This document shows positions 8,729 to 18,217 of a stretch of 64,000 nucleotides of DNA, one piece after another. The translations under genes were made by a program, and so were the position numbers. Each line of letters begins with the position of its first letter. Positions within the stretch are counted from its first letter, which is position 1. Source of the stretch: Segatella buccae ATCC 33574 (GTDB lineage Bacteria > Bacteroidota > Bacteroidia > Bacteroidales > Bacteroidaceae); contig NZ_GL586311.1 in assembly GCF_000184945.1 (NCBI RefSeq), positions 138,493 through 202,492 on the forward strand. The letters are read 5' to 3'. The notes below the pieces were generated by a model. It saw only the letters and a program-made list of their open reading frames with translations. It searched no databases and was not told the origin of the DNA.

Positions 8729-11700
8729 TCATTTCTCTGCAACGGTCAGTTTCCGGCCCGCACACCGTCCGTTGAACTCGGGGGCGTATGCACACTGCAC
8801 GGTCACACTGCCTCCGGTATATTCACCGGCACGGTCGATGAAATATTCCGTCTCGATGACGCGTTTGCCTTTAGGCAGACGGTCGAAATAGTAATTGGTG
8901 GCGTTGTCGCGCGGAGTCACGTAACAGCCCATGCGGTAACCGCTCAACTGCTCCACGGGTTCGAGGCAGGCGGCACGTTTGTCCACCACCTGCACGAAAT
9001 CGTAGTCGCGGTCGGCTGTGATGGTGATTCTGACCTTCACGCGGTCGCCCACCCTACTGCCTCCGACGATTTCGCGCTTCACGGCGAGCCCGGCAGCACT
9101 CTCTTGCTTCCCTCCTATTCCTTCCGTCATGGCCATGAGCTGTTGCACATAGAGTGCTCCCCAGCTCGTGCCCTCGGTGGTTTTCTCCACGGTAAAGGTC
9201 TTGGCATGATCGTCCTCCACACGCATCTTCACGTAGCCAAGACCGGCAGAGCCCTCCGGCAGGGCGATGCGCTTGCCGTCGAGTTTCATCACAGCCGGCG
9301 CACCACCACTGCGGGCGATGGCCTTGTCCACTCCAAAGGCATAGACAGCATTCACCGTATTGACCGGTGTGTCCCAAGCCTGCGTGCGCTTGCACTGCAA
9401 CAGCCACCGCTGCATCTCCTCGATGGTCTGCTTGGCTTCGGGCTTCAGCAGACGCAAAGCCTCAATGACAGCCACCTCGGTGGGTATCTTATAGTCGAAC
9501 CATGAATAGCCGGCCTTACGGGTGTCATAATAGCGTCCCATCTCTTCTTTATATACGCTGTATTCCTCCATGCTTTGGAGGTAGTCGGCAGCCTGCCTCT
9601 TGTAGCCGTTCAGGGCCAGAATGACAGCCGAATTGGCCTTGCCATAGATGGTCAGAGCCGCCGGACGGGCTGCCAGCATCTTCAGTAAATAATCTTTGTC
9701 GGCCTCGGCAGAAACCGAGAATGCACGCCCGTCGAGTGCGCGGAGATAGAGATAGTGAAGTGCCATTTCACTCGGCAACAACTGCCTCTCGCCCTTTTTG
9801 GCTTTTCCCTTCAATTCGTCCACTTCATCGGCCACCTCCTTTTCCATGAACCGCAGGGCGCGAGCCAACATGCCGGCGGTCTCCTCCTGCGTGCCAACCA
9901 TCTTGTTCAGCCGCACCAACGCCTCACTCACGGCCACCGTTATATACATGCTGCCCCTCATGCCCGGCCACCAGCTCCACGAACCGTCGGTATTCTGCAA
10001 GCGACGCAGTTTGTCAAGTTGGCCGTCAATGCGGGCTGCCGTCTTCGCTTCGTCAAAATAGTCGACGAGCAACTGCTTCTGTTCAGACTCGCCCTCTGCC
10101 TCCAACAGCCACGGCGTATCGTTGAGCACGAGGGGTTTCAGTTCTTCGTTTCGCTGCAAACTGCTCTTGAGCGACCCTCCGTCGGGTTCTTTTTGCCACT
10201 GCGTCATCACCTGTCTAATGGCCGGAACCTGCTTCAGCAGATAACGGCTGATGCTATTGGCATAATAGCCGGTGACAAGACTCACGGCATTGTCTTCCCA
10301 TGGATTGCACACCGTAGGCAAAGCCTGAATCATCAACCACGAGGGATTGTTGGTATATTCGATGGTGAGCGACCTACCGGAAGCATTGCTGCCGGCCAAC
10401 GAATCAAGGTCTACGGTCTTGACACCGGGCCCATGCTGGGTGAACGGGAAAGTCGTCGTGACCACTTCGCGGGTGGAAAGTACGGGCAGATAATGCTGCT
10501 CACCATCGCTGAATCCACGCCCGTCGGCTGTCATGCGGCACACGAGCACCGACGGTTGCACACCAATTGCGGCGAGATCTACACGGAAAGCCACGCTCTC
10601 CGTGCGACCGGCGGCAAGACTCACAGCCTGCTCCTTCGTATAGAGCGTGCGACCGGTGACCGCATCGAGCAATTCAAGGCGGGCCGTAGCCTTCACTGCC
10701 CGCTCGGAAGTGTTGGACACGTTGCCGCGAATCAGCGCGCAGTCACCTTCGCGCAGGAAGCGCGGGAGATAAGGCCGCACCATCACCGTCTTCTTGGCCA
10801 CGGCTTCAGCCTCAATGCTGCCATAGTTCATGTCGTGGTCGTGGGCCAGACCCATAAACCGCCATGTGGTGACACTCTCAGGCAAAGTGAACTTGATGGA
10901 CACATGGCCCTGCCCGTCAGCGAGCAGATTGGGATAGAAGAAAGCGGTCTCGTTGAGATTTTGCCGCAGCTGGGGATGCCGGCCGACTTCCTTTCCACCG
11001 CTGTATTCTTTCTTCTCATCGGTGGATTCCGCTCCTGACATCACGGTATTTCCGGTCATGGTGTCGGCATCTCCCACCACGTCATAGGCCATTACAGCCG
11101 ACTCTTTCATCAAAGCCTCCGGCCTTGCAGTCCCCACGCCTCTCACCCGAAGCCCTCTTGCACTGCCGAATAAGGCGGAATAGACAGACAGATAGTCATA
11201 GAAATATTCTTTGCGGAAATCACTGAAAGACAGCAAATGGAGCGGAAACAGCCGCAGCGGACTCTCACAAACGACCGACATGGGGCGGGGATTGGAGAGG
11301 CTCACGGGCACCTGCCAACCGGTGGAGGGTAGATACAGCCGCCTGTTAAGACTGAAAGTCCAACTGTGCCCGGTGATTTGGTCGAGCGACTTGTCATAGA
11401 GCACGGCCAGCAGTCCGGCCTTGGCCGGTTTTCCGTCGGGCTGTGCCACAGTCAATGTCCACTCCTCTTTCTGTCCCGGGGTGAGCCGGTCGCGGAAGGT
11501 TTTCCACGAGATGTTCAGTTTCTTGTCGGGCAGTGCGCGCCGGATGGCAGCCGAACGGGTATAGCCCACTCCGTCTTTCATCCAAGCATAGGTGAGGAGT
11601 ATGCCGTCACCGTATTCCGGTTTATAGGTGAAGCGACGCGTGTTGACGGCATTACTCTGGCGGATGACGCCCTGTTCCAACATCTTCTCGCCGGAGAAAA

Positions 11701-14278
11701 CGGTGTAGACGATGTACTGGTCTTTGGCAGATGAGCCCACCTGCACACAGACCGGGCGACCGTCGCCGGCAAACTCTTTGCCGCTGACATAGAACCAGCA
11801 ATCGGTGGGCTCGGCAGGCACGGTGTCATCCATCGAAAACACCACAAACGCTTGTTTGAGCGTGTCTTTGTCACAATAGGCCGTGAGCAGATGCCTGCCC
11901 GAACGGAGTGTGCCGGAGAGGGAAGCCAGTGACACAGGCTCATTGGTCTTGGCCCGCTTCATGGGACCGTTGTCAAAGAAATAATTGACCGTGGAAGCGA
12001 TGTTCGCCCCGGCACCGTTCTTATATATAAAGGTGAGTGTCTTGAGACTGTCGCGTTCCACCTTAGAGGGCAATGTGGCCGAAAAAGCCGTCGGCCATGT
12101 GCTCAAGGGGAGCGTCATCTCGCCTTCGCGCGTCTCTCCACTGCGGTCGGTGACAGCCGCCGTGACCACAAAATTGTAATAGCGGGCATCGCGATGGCTG
12201 CGGGCCATGGTCACACCGGGCTCCGGCGTGAGCGGAACACTCACCGTGAAGTAGCCGTTGTCGTCGGTCATCACGCTGTCTTCCAGCACCGTTTCGCCAT
12301 CGTAGTCACCATAACCGCGCCACCACCATGCCGTGCGGCGCACCACCCGATAGCCCACATTGGCACGCTGCACCGGTACACCGGCATAGCTCCGGGCCGT
12401 AGCTTTCACCATCAGCGTGTCACCAGTCTGATAGCGGTAGTTGACTTCCGGGAAGTCGACCTCGAAAGTGGGGCGCTTGTACTCTTCCACATCGAAGAAG
12501 GCACTGCCCCCATCACTACTACTGCGAATGGAGAACCGCCCTGTAAGCCCCGCGGCAGGAAGTGTGAAGTCAGCCGCAGCCATGCCAAGTTCATCGGTGG
12601 TGACGGTCTTCTTCTCCACCTCCTTGTAGTTGGCATCGCGCAAGGTGAGCACCACGGTTTGTCCGCTTCTCACGTGGGCCTGCTTGCCATCCACCAGCTG
12701 ATGGGTGAGCACGGCCACATGCACGGTCTGCCCCGGACGATAGAGAGCCCGGTCGGTGAAAAGTTGGGTGCTGTTTTCATATTTCTGCGCCTCCCAATAG
12801 TGATATCCTCCCCAAGCATTTCCATCAGGACAATAGCGGTCGTCGGCCGTGGTGGCATAGACGGAGATAGGGCGGACATCGGCATAGCGGTAGACAGCCT
12901 CGCCCTTATCGTTGCAGGTGAGCGTGATTTCGGCTCCCACCCTACCGGTATATTGACCATAACCCAGATGCAGGGTGGCCCCGGGCAACGGTTGTCCCGT
13001 GGTGGCATTCACGGCGATATAGCGTATCTGATTGTCGGGCAACGCCTCCTGCATTGTGGCCACATTGGTCACATAGAGCAACAGACCGTGTTCGGCCACG
13101 TCACTACCGGGTGTGGTGGCATCGGCCAGATAGACACCGGGCTCCAATCCGTCGATGACGAGCGAGTCGGCCGACAGCTGATAGTCCGGGATGCCCACAT
13201 AGCGGAAAGTCTTCGTGATTTGTCTGAACGGCTGCACCAGCTTGCGCAACGCAGCCAAATCTTTGGCCCGCCCGGGGTCGAGACGGGTCGTGGCATCGAC
13301 GGTGAGCCGCGACACGGTGAGTGTGATGCTACCCACGGCCCGCACGCGCCGCAAGTTGAGCACGACACGATGGTTGGGTATCGTCACCTCATTGTCCACA
13401 GCGAGCGTGAACGAGGGCCGGGTGAGCTCTTTCAGTTCATTTCTCAACCGGTTGATCCGTGGCCACCGGCCCCACTTGCCCACGGCATAGTTGATGTAGC
13501 GCACGCGTTCTTCCACCGTGGCATCCTCCGCCTCTTTCATGAAAGTGTAACGCTCGATGGCCAGTTCACCGGCTTCGGGCAAATCCTGATACACGTGGAT
13601 GAGCGAGTCGATGGTGTTCAGGTATTTCGACTTGCGCACGAGCCTCACCTCATCTTGGCGCTGTTTGCTCACCAATCGATAGGCGCAGATGCAGGCCGCA
13701 GCCCGGTTGCCATGCGCCTGATAGTAGTCGTGGAGTGCCTGATAGTCGCCAGCAGCGAAACCGATAACATGCAACAGGTCATCGCCAAAGATACGGCTGT
13801 CGGTCCCTCTGTCGAAAAGCGGTTCGAAAGCGGTGGTCTTGTATTGTGCCAACAGGTCGGGATACAGCATCGAAAGGCGGTAGTATTCCTGCGATGTGGT
13901 GGTGAAGGCCTCCGGTTCTGCACCAGACTGTAGCAACAGACGGCCCAAAGCCGATTCGTAGATGGCCGCCATCACGTGATCGCTGCTGCGCACCGACCGC
14001 TCCTTGCTTTGCAGGCGCATCAAAGCCGGCATCAGCGAATCGGGCGATATGGCCGATTCGGCCTGCACCTTACTCAACTCCGCTGCCAACAACTGGCCGT
14101 AGGCCTTTTCGGCGGATGCCTTGTCAATGATTTTCTGCAACCATTCCACCGTGGTCTTAGGCAGATCTTTCTCTCGCGCACCGGCCACTTTTTTCCACAA
14201 TGTCGTGTAGCCGTCGGCCAGCATCATTGCGGGAACCAACAGCACAGCTATCGCCAAAATCAGTCTCTTACACTTCAT
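8729..14278 (-). CDS. Alpha-2-macroglobulin family protein without thioester
   Basis: This 1849-residue exported protein has a signal peptide (MKCKRLILAIAVLLVPAMMLA) and a long helical N-terminal region. An MG2 domain carries FTDRALYRPGQTV near residue 505, and a bait-region/A2M domain carries NETAFFYPNLLAD near 1105. A helical thioester-like domain starts near 1320, and a C-terminal receptor-like domain follows. The CxEQ thioester motif is replaced by CNPWED, so covalent trapping of proteases is unlikely. Such proteins are thought to protect the envelope from proteases, which is inferred here. The frame stays open upstream to 14464 only because a 66-base repeat is a multiple of three; the signal peptide fixes the start at 14278. 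Confidence 0.9.
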   Translation of the reverse strand: MKCKRLILAIAVLLVPAMMLADGYTTLWKKVAGAREKDLPKTTVEWLQKIIDKASAEKAYGQLLAAELSKVQAESAISPDSLMPALMRLQSKERSVRSSDHVMAAIYESALGRLLLQSGAEPEAFTTTSQEYYRLSMLYPDLLAQYKTTAFEPLFDRGTDSRIFGDDLLHVIGFAAGDYQALHDYYQAHGNRAAACICAYRLVSKQRQDEVRLVRKSKYLNTIDSLIHVYQDLPEAGELAIERYTFMKEAEDATVEERVRYINYAVGKWGRWPRINRLRNELKELTRPSFTLAVDNEVTIPNHRVVLNLRRVRAVGSITLTVSRLTVDATTRLDPGRAKDLAALRKLVQPFRQITKTFRYVGIPDYQLSADSLVIDGLEPGVYLADATTPGSDVAEHGLLLYVTNVATMQEALPDNQIRYIAVNATTGQPLPGATLHLGYGQYTGRVGAEITLTCNDKGEAVYRYADVRPISVYATTADDRYCPDGNAWGGYHYWEAQKYENSTQLFTDRALYRPGQTVHVAVLTHQLVDGKQAHVRSGQTVVLTLRDANYKEVEKKTVTTDELGMAAADFTLPAAGLTGRFSIRSSSDGGSAFFDVEEYKRPTFEVDFPEVNYRYQTGDTLMVKATARSYAGVPVQRANVGYRVVRRTAWWWRGYGDYDGETVLEDSVMTDDNGYFTVSVPLTPEPGVTMARSHRDARYYNFVVTAAVTDRSGETREGEMTLPLSTWPTAFSATLPSKVERDSLKTLTFIYKNGAGANIASTVNYFFDNGPMKRAKTNEPVSLASLSGTLRSGRHLLTAYCDKDTLKQAFVVFSMDDTVPAEPTDCWFYVSGKEFAGDGRPVCVQVGSSAKDQYIVYTVFSGEKMLEQGVIRQSNAVNTRRFTYKPEYGDGILLTYAWMKDGVGYTRSAAIRRALPDKKLNISWKTFRDRLTPGQKEEWTLTVAQPDGKPAKAGLLAVLYDKSLDQITGHSWTFSLNRRLYLPSTGWQVPVSLSNPRPMSVVCESPLRLFPLHLLSFSDFRKEYFYDYLSVYSALFGSARGLRVRGVGTARPEALMKESAVMAYDVVGDADTMTGNTVMSGAESTDEKKEYSGGKEVGRHPQLRQNLNETAFFYPNLLADGQGHVSIKFTLPESVTTWRFMGLAHDHDMNYGSIEAEAVAKKTVMVRPYLPRFLREGDCALIRGNVSNTSERAVKATARLELLDAVTGRTLYTKEQAVSLAAGRTESVAFRVDLAAIGVQPSVLVCRMTADGRGFSDGEQHYLPVLSTREVVTTTFPFTQHGPGVKTVDLDSLAGSNASGRSLTIEYTNNPSWLMIQALPTVCNPWEDNAVSLVTGYYANSISRYLLKQVPAIRQVMTQWQKEPDGGSLKSSLQRNEELKPLVLNDTPWLLEAEGESEQKQLLVDYFDEAKTAARIDGQLDKLRRLQNTDGSWSWWPGMRGSMYITVAVSEALVRLNKMVGTQEETAGMLARALRFMEKEVADEVDELKGKAKKGERQLLPSEMALHYLYLRALDGRAFSVSAEADKDYLLKMLAARPAALTIYGKANSAVILALNGYKRQAADYLQSMEEYSVYKEEMGRYYDTRKAGYSWFDYKIPTEVAVIEALRLLKPEAKQTIEEMQRWLLQCKRTQAWDTPVNTVNAVYAFGVDKAIARSGGAPAVMKLDGKRIALPEGSAGLGYVKMRVEDDHAKTFTVEKTTEGTSWGALYVQQLMAMTEGIGGKQESAAGLAVKREIVGGSRVGDRVKVRITITADRDYDFVQVVDKRAACLEPVEQLSGYRMGCYVTPRDNATNYYFDRLPKGKRVIETEYFIDRAGEYTGGSVTVQCAYAPEFNGRCAGRKLTVAEK

Positions 14279-14307
14279 AGCCAAATATTCTTTATCGCAT
14301 TTAGGAT

Positions 14308-14465
14308 GCCGAGCGCAGCCTACCTTATGCAAAGGTAGTGCCAGTGAGGGCAATGGGAGCTTGCTCAACCATTGCCGAGCGCAGCCTACCTTATGCAAAG
14401 GTAGTGCCAGTGAGGGCAATGGGAGCTTGCTCAACCATTGCCGAGCGCAGCCTACCTTATGCAAA
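14308..14465 (-). repeat. 66-base tandem repeat carrying -7 promoter boxes
   Basis: Two full identical 66-base units (14308-14373 and 14374-14439) and a 26-base partial unit (14440-14465) lie just upstream of the alpha-2-macroglobulin gene. Read on the minus strand, each full unit contains TACCTTTGCATAAGG (boxes at 14330-14337 and 14396-14403). The partial unit ends with TATATTTGCATAAGG (14462-14469), which looks like the original promoter. The duplication has therefore multiplied a TAnnTTTG box upstream of one gene. Confidence 0.85.
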
Positions 14466-14565
14466 TATAGGCAAAAAAAATCAGAACAAAAGCACCAATA
14501 AATAAAAAATGGTGATTATCAGACTTTTTTAACGGGAAGAATCAGGATTCTGAAACCCCCTTGCC

Positions 14566-14900
14566 CATATATAGCGAAACTTACCAGGATTTTGAAAAAG
14601 CCTTACACGCCATTTTTCCACCCCCATCTTTCCTGCCCATCCCATCCGTCTCATTTATCCCATTCGCCCCATTAATTTTCCCACTCGACCCAAACAACAT
14701 TGCAAAAGAGCCATAGTCAGAAGCTGAAAGAGGCCCTTTCACAAAGCCATTCGGGCCGGATGCCCCCCCCATTTCAAGGTGAAAAAGCCCCTTTTAGGAG
14801 GTTGGGGGGCTTGCTGTGGATTGGAAACTAAAAAAAGGGAGGCACTCCCGCACTTCCCTTGCTACTGCAAAGATACAACACAAAAGTCGAAAATACAAAT
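14566..14900 (-). repeat. Dispersed promoter-hairpin repeat, copy B
   Basis: Read on the minus strand it begins with TTTG (14896-14899), a 20-base spacer and TATCTTTGCA (-7 box 14868-14875). Next comes a hairpin GGGAAGTGC-GGGA-GTGCCTCCC (14838-14859) followed by seven T. The C-rich/G-rich hairpin ending CCTAAAAGGGGCTTTTT, the GGCCCGAATGGC...GTTTGGGTCGAG inverted repeat, the ATGGG-rich stretch, GGCGTGTAAGGCTTTTTC and a final TAAGTTTCGCTATATAT follow in the same order as in copies C, D and E. It is the only copy in this orientation and lies between two divergently transcribed genes. Confidence 0.85.
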
Positions 14901-15036
14901 CCGGCAGGAAGATATTTGACAGCAAAAGCCACCATCCCTTATCGCTGCAAAAGCAACTCCGTTTAGCATAAAGATGTTAAAAGCAGCCTCAACACTCTTA
15001 ATTTTCTTAAAAAGCAGGCTCGTATCGGTACTTAAA

Positions 15037-15069
15037 TTTGGAGATTTCAAAGCGTTATTCTTATCTTTG
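15037..15069 (+). promoter_or_regulatory. Promoter of thioredoxin gene
   Basis: TTTG (15037-15040), a 21-base spacer and TATCTTTG (15062-15069) make a complete Bacteroidota promoter. The thioredoxin start follows about 78 bases downstream. Confidence 0.7.
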
Positions 15070-15147
15070 TAAGTGTAATTTCCATTGGAATATATTTCTA
15101 AAGACACAGCAACAAATAATAATAACGAATATAACTATTAAAAGCGT

Positions 15148-15510
15148 ATGAAAACAATGCAACTGACCAAGAGTGACTTCCTCAAGAGAGTGGCCGACTA
15201 CGAGAACAATCCCACAACGTGGAAGTTTTTAGGAAACAGGCCTACCGTAATAGACTTTTATGCCAACTGGTGTGGCCCCTGCAAGATGATGGCACCTATC
15301 ATGGACGAATTGGCCGAAGAATATAGCGGAAAAGTTGACTTCTACAAAGTGGACACCGAAGCCGAACAAGAGTTGGCCGCCGTGTTTGGCATCCGGTCCA
15401 TCCCCACCTTCCTGTTCATTCCTCTGAACGAAGCACCACAACTGGCTTCAGGAGCCATGGGCAAAGCTCAATTCAAACAAGCCATAGAGAGTGTTCTGCT
15501 GAAAGGGTAA
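15148..15510 (+). CDS. trxA: Thioredoxin
   Basis: This 120-residue cytoplasmic protein has the thioredoxin fold with the active site WCGPCKMM (Cys42 and Cys45). The conserved cis-proline is in FGIRSIPTFLFI near residue 92. No signal peptide is seen, so it is a cytosolic reductant rather than a secreted or lipoprotein form. It reduces disulfides of client enzymes using electrons from thioredoxin reductase, which is not encoded in this window. It appears to be a single-gene transcript with its own promoter about 80 bases upstream. Confidence 0.94.
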   Translation: MKTMQLTKSDFLKRVADYENNPTTWKFLGNRPTVIDFYANWCGPCKMMAPIMDELAEEYSGKVDFYKVDTEAEQELAAVFGIRSIPTFLFIPLNEAPQLASGAMGKAQFKQAIESVLLKG

Positions 15511-15636
15511 TGCTGTCGAACGAAATACTTTCTAAAGGCATTTATATCACACCAAAATAGAGCATCAGAGCATGACGGCACAAGATTTCAACCCGGTTGC
15601 CCTCAACCATCCGGGCACATCAAGACAAAACAAGCA

Positions 15637-15794
15637 ATGATGAAATCGAAATATCACATTTTCCGGCATTGACCTTGCCGATATTCCTCGCGGCAGGTGG
15701 CTCCGACAAGCCTAAAGCGGAAACCTACACGCCGGCAGATGTGGAACTCACCATGCCCATGGTGCAGGGCGACAAACAAGAAACTCTGCAATAA
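15637..15794 (+). pseudogene. Possible remnant of a small lipoprotein gene
   Basis: ATGATGAAATCGAAATATCAC opens a frame that stops after 11 codons. In the +2 frame that follows, a hydrophobic segment LTLPIFLAAGGSDKP and then KAETYTPADVELTMP run to a TAA at 15794. Together they look like a short lipoprotein signal peptide whose frame has shifted and whose lipobox cysteine is now Gly (LAAGG). This is a weak call; the alternative is chance. Confidence 0.25.
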
Positions 15795-15830
15795 TCCACC
15801 TTCTGGCGGGATTTTCTACCGGATTATTTA

Positions 15831-15838
15831 TATCTTTG
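15831..15838 (+). promoter_or_regulatory. -7 box (TATCTTTG) for the GH97 gene
   Basis: TATCTTTGCA lies 36 bases before the GH97 start and matches the Bacteroidota -7 consensus. No clear TTTG box is seen at the proper distance upstream. Confidence 0.6.
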
Positions 15839-15874
15839 CACCAGACGCATATCGACAACCAAACAACAAAAAAT

Positions 15875-17827
15875 ATGAAAATCCGGACACTGACCATTCT
15901 GTCCCTTGCCCTCACAACGCTCGGGGCATGGGGAAAAACCTACACGCTCACTTCGCCCGACGGGCAAACGGTCGTCACCGTCGACGACAGTCAAAACCTC
16001 ACATGGGCCGTAGACAACGGCCGCACGCAGGTGTTGCTGCCATCGGCCATCGGTATGACGATGAGCGACGGCAAGCACTACGGCACCGGCGTGAAAGTGG
16101 TTGGCACCAAGACGGGGCAGGACAAGGACTGCCGCAGCATGACACTCCGGTGCACGGGCGACTACAACGTGGAGTTTCGTGCCTACAACGGGGCGGCCTG
16201 CTACCGCTTCGTGAACATCACACCTAAGCAGGTGAACGTAGTGGACGAGCGGGCGGAATTCCGCTTCGCAGCCGACTACGAGGCCTTCATACCCTACGTG
16301 AACGACAACCGGGCGGGCGAACGCTACTGCTACTCGTTTGAATCCTACTACGACGAGCAGCGGCTTTCCGAGATGTTCCCCGACTCGCTGGCCATCACGC
16401 CACTCGCAGCGACACTGCCCGAAGGCAAACGGGCCGTCATCATGGAAGCCAACCAGCTGGACTATCCCGGCATGTTTCTGAAAAAAGGCGAGGGGCACTC
16501 GCTCGTAGCCGAGTTTGCCCCCTATCCGCTCGAAGAGGCCGTGAACAAACAGGCGAGCCTGAACCTCGTGCCCACCAAGCGCGCCGACTACATCGCGAGG
16601 GTAACCGGCAGGAAGTTTTTCCCGTGGCGGGTGGTGGCCATCAGCACACACGACACCGACCTGCTCACCTGCGACATCGCCACAAAGCTCGGCCCCAAGA
16701 GCCGGCTGAAAGACACGGCGTGGATCAAGCCGGGCAAAGTGGCTTGGGACTGGTGGAACAACTGGAATCTCTCGGGGGTGGACTTCCCTGCCGGGATGAA
16801 CACCGACACCTATCGATACTACATAGACTTCGCGGCGGCCAACGGTCTTGAATACATCATCATCGACGAGGGATGGAGCAATCCCGAAGACCTGCTCGAC
16901 ACCTCCATCGCCATCGACCTCCCGGCACTGGTGGGCTACGCGGCCGACAAGGGCGTGGGCATCATCTTGTGGTCGTCGTGGCGCAATCTCGTGCAGCGTG
17001 GGCCGGAGAAGATGGAGGAGGTCATGGCGCATTACGCCAAACTGGGCATCAAGGGATTCAAGGTAGACTTCTTCGACCGCGACGACCAACGCGTGATGGA
17101 GTCGGCCTGCGAAGTGGCCGAGTGTGCGGCCCGCCACCGGCTCGTGCTCGACTATCACGGCATGAAACCGTCGGGCTTGCAGTTGGCTTACCCCAATATT
17201 TTGAACTTCGAGGGGGTGAAAGGACTGGAAAATTCGAAGTGGGAACCGCGCTCAGACCACGGTCCCTTGCACGACCAGCCGCGCTATGACTGCACGATAC
17301 CCTACCTGCGTATGCTGCCCGGCCCGCTGGACTACACGCCCGGAGCCATGAGCAACGCCACGCGCGACCAGTTTTTCGGCAACAACAACCACCCCATGAG
17401 CCAAGGCACACGAGTGCACCAGATGGCCATGTACACCATCTTCCACGCCCCGCTACAGATGCTCGCCGACTCACCCACAATGTATATGAAAAACCAACCA
17501 TGCACCGACTTCATTGCCGCTGTGCCCACTGTGTGGGACGAAACGGTGGCCATCGACGGCCGCATGGGCGACTATGTGGTGATGGCCCGCCGCAAAGGCG
17601 ACACGTGGTGGGTGGCGGCAATGGGCGACTGGCAGCCACGAGACATCACCATCGACCTCTCACGGCTGCACAAGGTGGGGACAAAGGCGGTCGTCTTTGA
17701 AGACGGCATCAACGCCGACCGCGAGGCGACCGACTACAAGCGCACGGAAAAGACCCTGCGCCCGGGCGAGAAACTGACCGTACACCTCGCTCCCGGAGGG
17801 GGATGGACAGCAAGAATAGTAAAATAG
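15875..17827 (+). CDS. GH97 glycoside hydrolase, alpha-galactosidase (retaining) type
   Basis: This 650-residue exported enzyme begins with a signal peptide (MKIRTLTILSLALTTLGAWG). A GH97 N-terminal beta-sandwich (about 20-270), a central TIM barrel (about 270-550) and a C-terminal beta domain follow. GH97 contains inverting alpha-glucosidases such as SusB and retaining alpha-galactosidases. The segment FKVDFFDRDDQ near residue 398 carries the aspartate used as nucleophile in the retaining group, and NFEGVKGLE near 445 carries the likely acid/base, so an alpha-galactosidase is favoured. The start at 15875 is set by the signal peptide. It is not in a SusC/SusD locus here. Confidence 0.9.
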   Translation: MKIRTLTILSLALTTLGAWGKTYTLTSPDGQTVVTVDDSQNLTWAVDNGRTQVLLPSAIGMTMSDGKHYGTGVKVVGTKTGQDKDCRSMTLRCTGDYNVEFRAYNGAACYRFVNITPKQVNVVDERAEFRFAADYEAFIPYVNDNRAGERYCYSFESYYDEQRLSEMFPDSLAITPLAATLPEGKRAVIMEANQLDYPGMFLKKGEGHSLVAEFAPYPLEEAVNKQASLNLVPTKRADYIARVTGRKFFPWRVVAISTHDTDLLTCDIATKLGPKSRLKDTAWIKPGKVAWDWWNNWNLSGVDFPAGMNTDTYRYYIDFAAANGLEYIIIDEGWSNPEDLLDTSIAIDLPALVGYAADKGVGIILWSSWRNLVQRGPEKMEEVMAHYAKLGIKGFKVDFFDRDDQRVMESACEVAECAARHRLVLDYHGMKPSGLQLAYPNILNFEGVKGLENSKWEPRSDHGPLHDQPRYDCTIPYLRMLPGPLDYTPGAMSNATRDQFFGNNNHPMSQGTRVHQMAMYTIFHAPLQMLADSPTMYMKNQPCTDFIAAVPTVWDETVAIDGRMGDYVVMARRKGDTWWVAAMGDWQPRDITIDLSRLHKVGTKAVVFEDGINADREATDYKRTEKTLRPGEKLTVHLAPGGGWTARIVK

Positions 17828-17857
17828 AACCACTGCCAACGCTGAAGGAAAACCATC

Positions 17858-18184
17858 GTGAGAATCATTCGCAACCGCTTGCTGCCGCCCAAGAACTATG
17901 ATGCCATCAACATTCTGGGGCTGCTCTTCTGCCGCAGGGGCACCACGCTCACTGCCGCCCTCCTGCGGCATGAGCGCATCCACACGGCCCAGATGCTCGA
18001 AATGGGCATCGTGGGCTTCTATCTGTGGTATGTGGCCGAATGGCTTGTCCGGCTGCCCATGAAAGGCCGGGCATACACCAACATCTCGCTGGAGCGCGAG
18101 GCCTACGCCCACATGGGCGACGAGAGCTACCTGTGCCACCGCCCCCGATACGGGTGGTGGAAATATCTCAGAGCTCAAGACTGA
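17858..18184 (+). CDS. Small conserved protein with HExxH motif
   Basis: This 108-residue protein uses a GTG start, 30 bases after the GH97 stop. It contains HERIHTAQM near residue 38, which matches the zinc-peptidase pattern HExxH. A membrane-like helix follows (MGIVGFYLWYVAEWLV), and then SLEREAYAHM, whose Glu could be a third metal ligand. The layout resembles minimal membrane-bound metallopeptidase-like proteins common in Bacteroidota, but catalytic activity is only inferred. It is probably co-transcribed with the GH97 gene. No signal peptide is evident. Confidence 0.7.
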   Translation: MRIIRNRLLPPKNYDAINILGLLFCRRGTTLTAALLRHERIHTAQMLEMGIVGFYLWYVAEWLVRLPMKGRAYTNISLEREAYAHMGDESYLCHRPRYGWWKYLRAQD

Positions 18185-18217
18185 AGCATGCCAGATGTCA
18201 ATATCTTTCATCACGCA

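Noticed and set aside
12194-13933. A 579-codon plus-strand frame
   Set aside because: It is antisense to the alpha-2-macroglobulin gene and shows no protein-family features.
14279-14464. An N-terminal extension of the alpha-2-macroglobulin protein made of two repeated 22-residue units
   Set aside because: It is the translation of the 66-base promoter repeat, which stays open only because 66 is a multiple of three. A normal signal peptide starts at 14278.
14308-14465. A CRISPR array
   Set aside because: The units are adjacent identical 66-base copies without spacers, so this is a tandem duplication.
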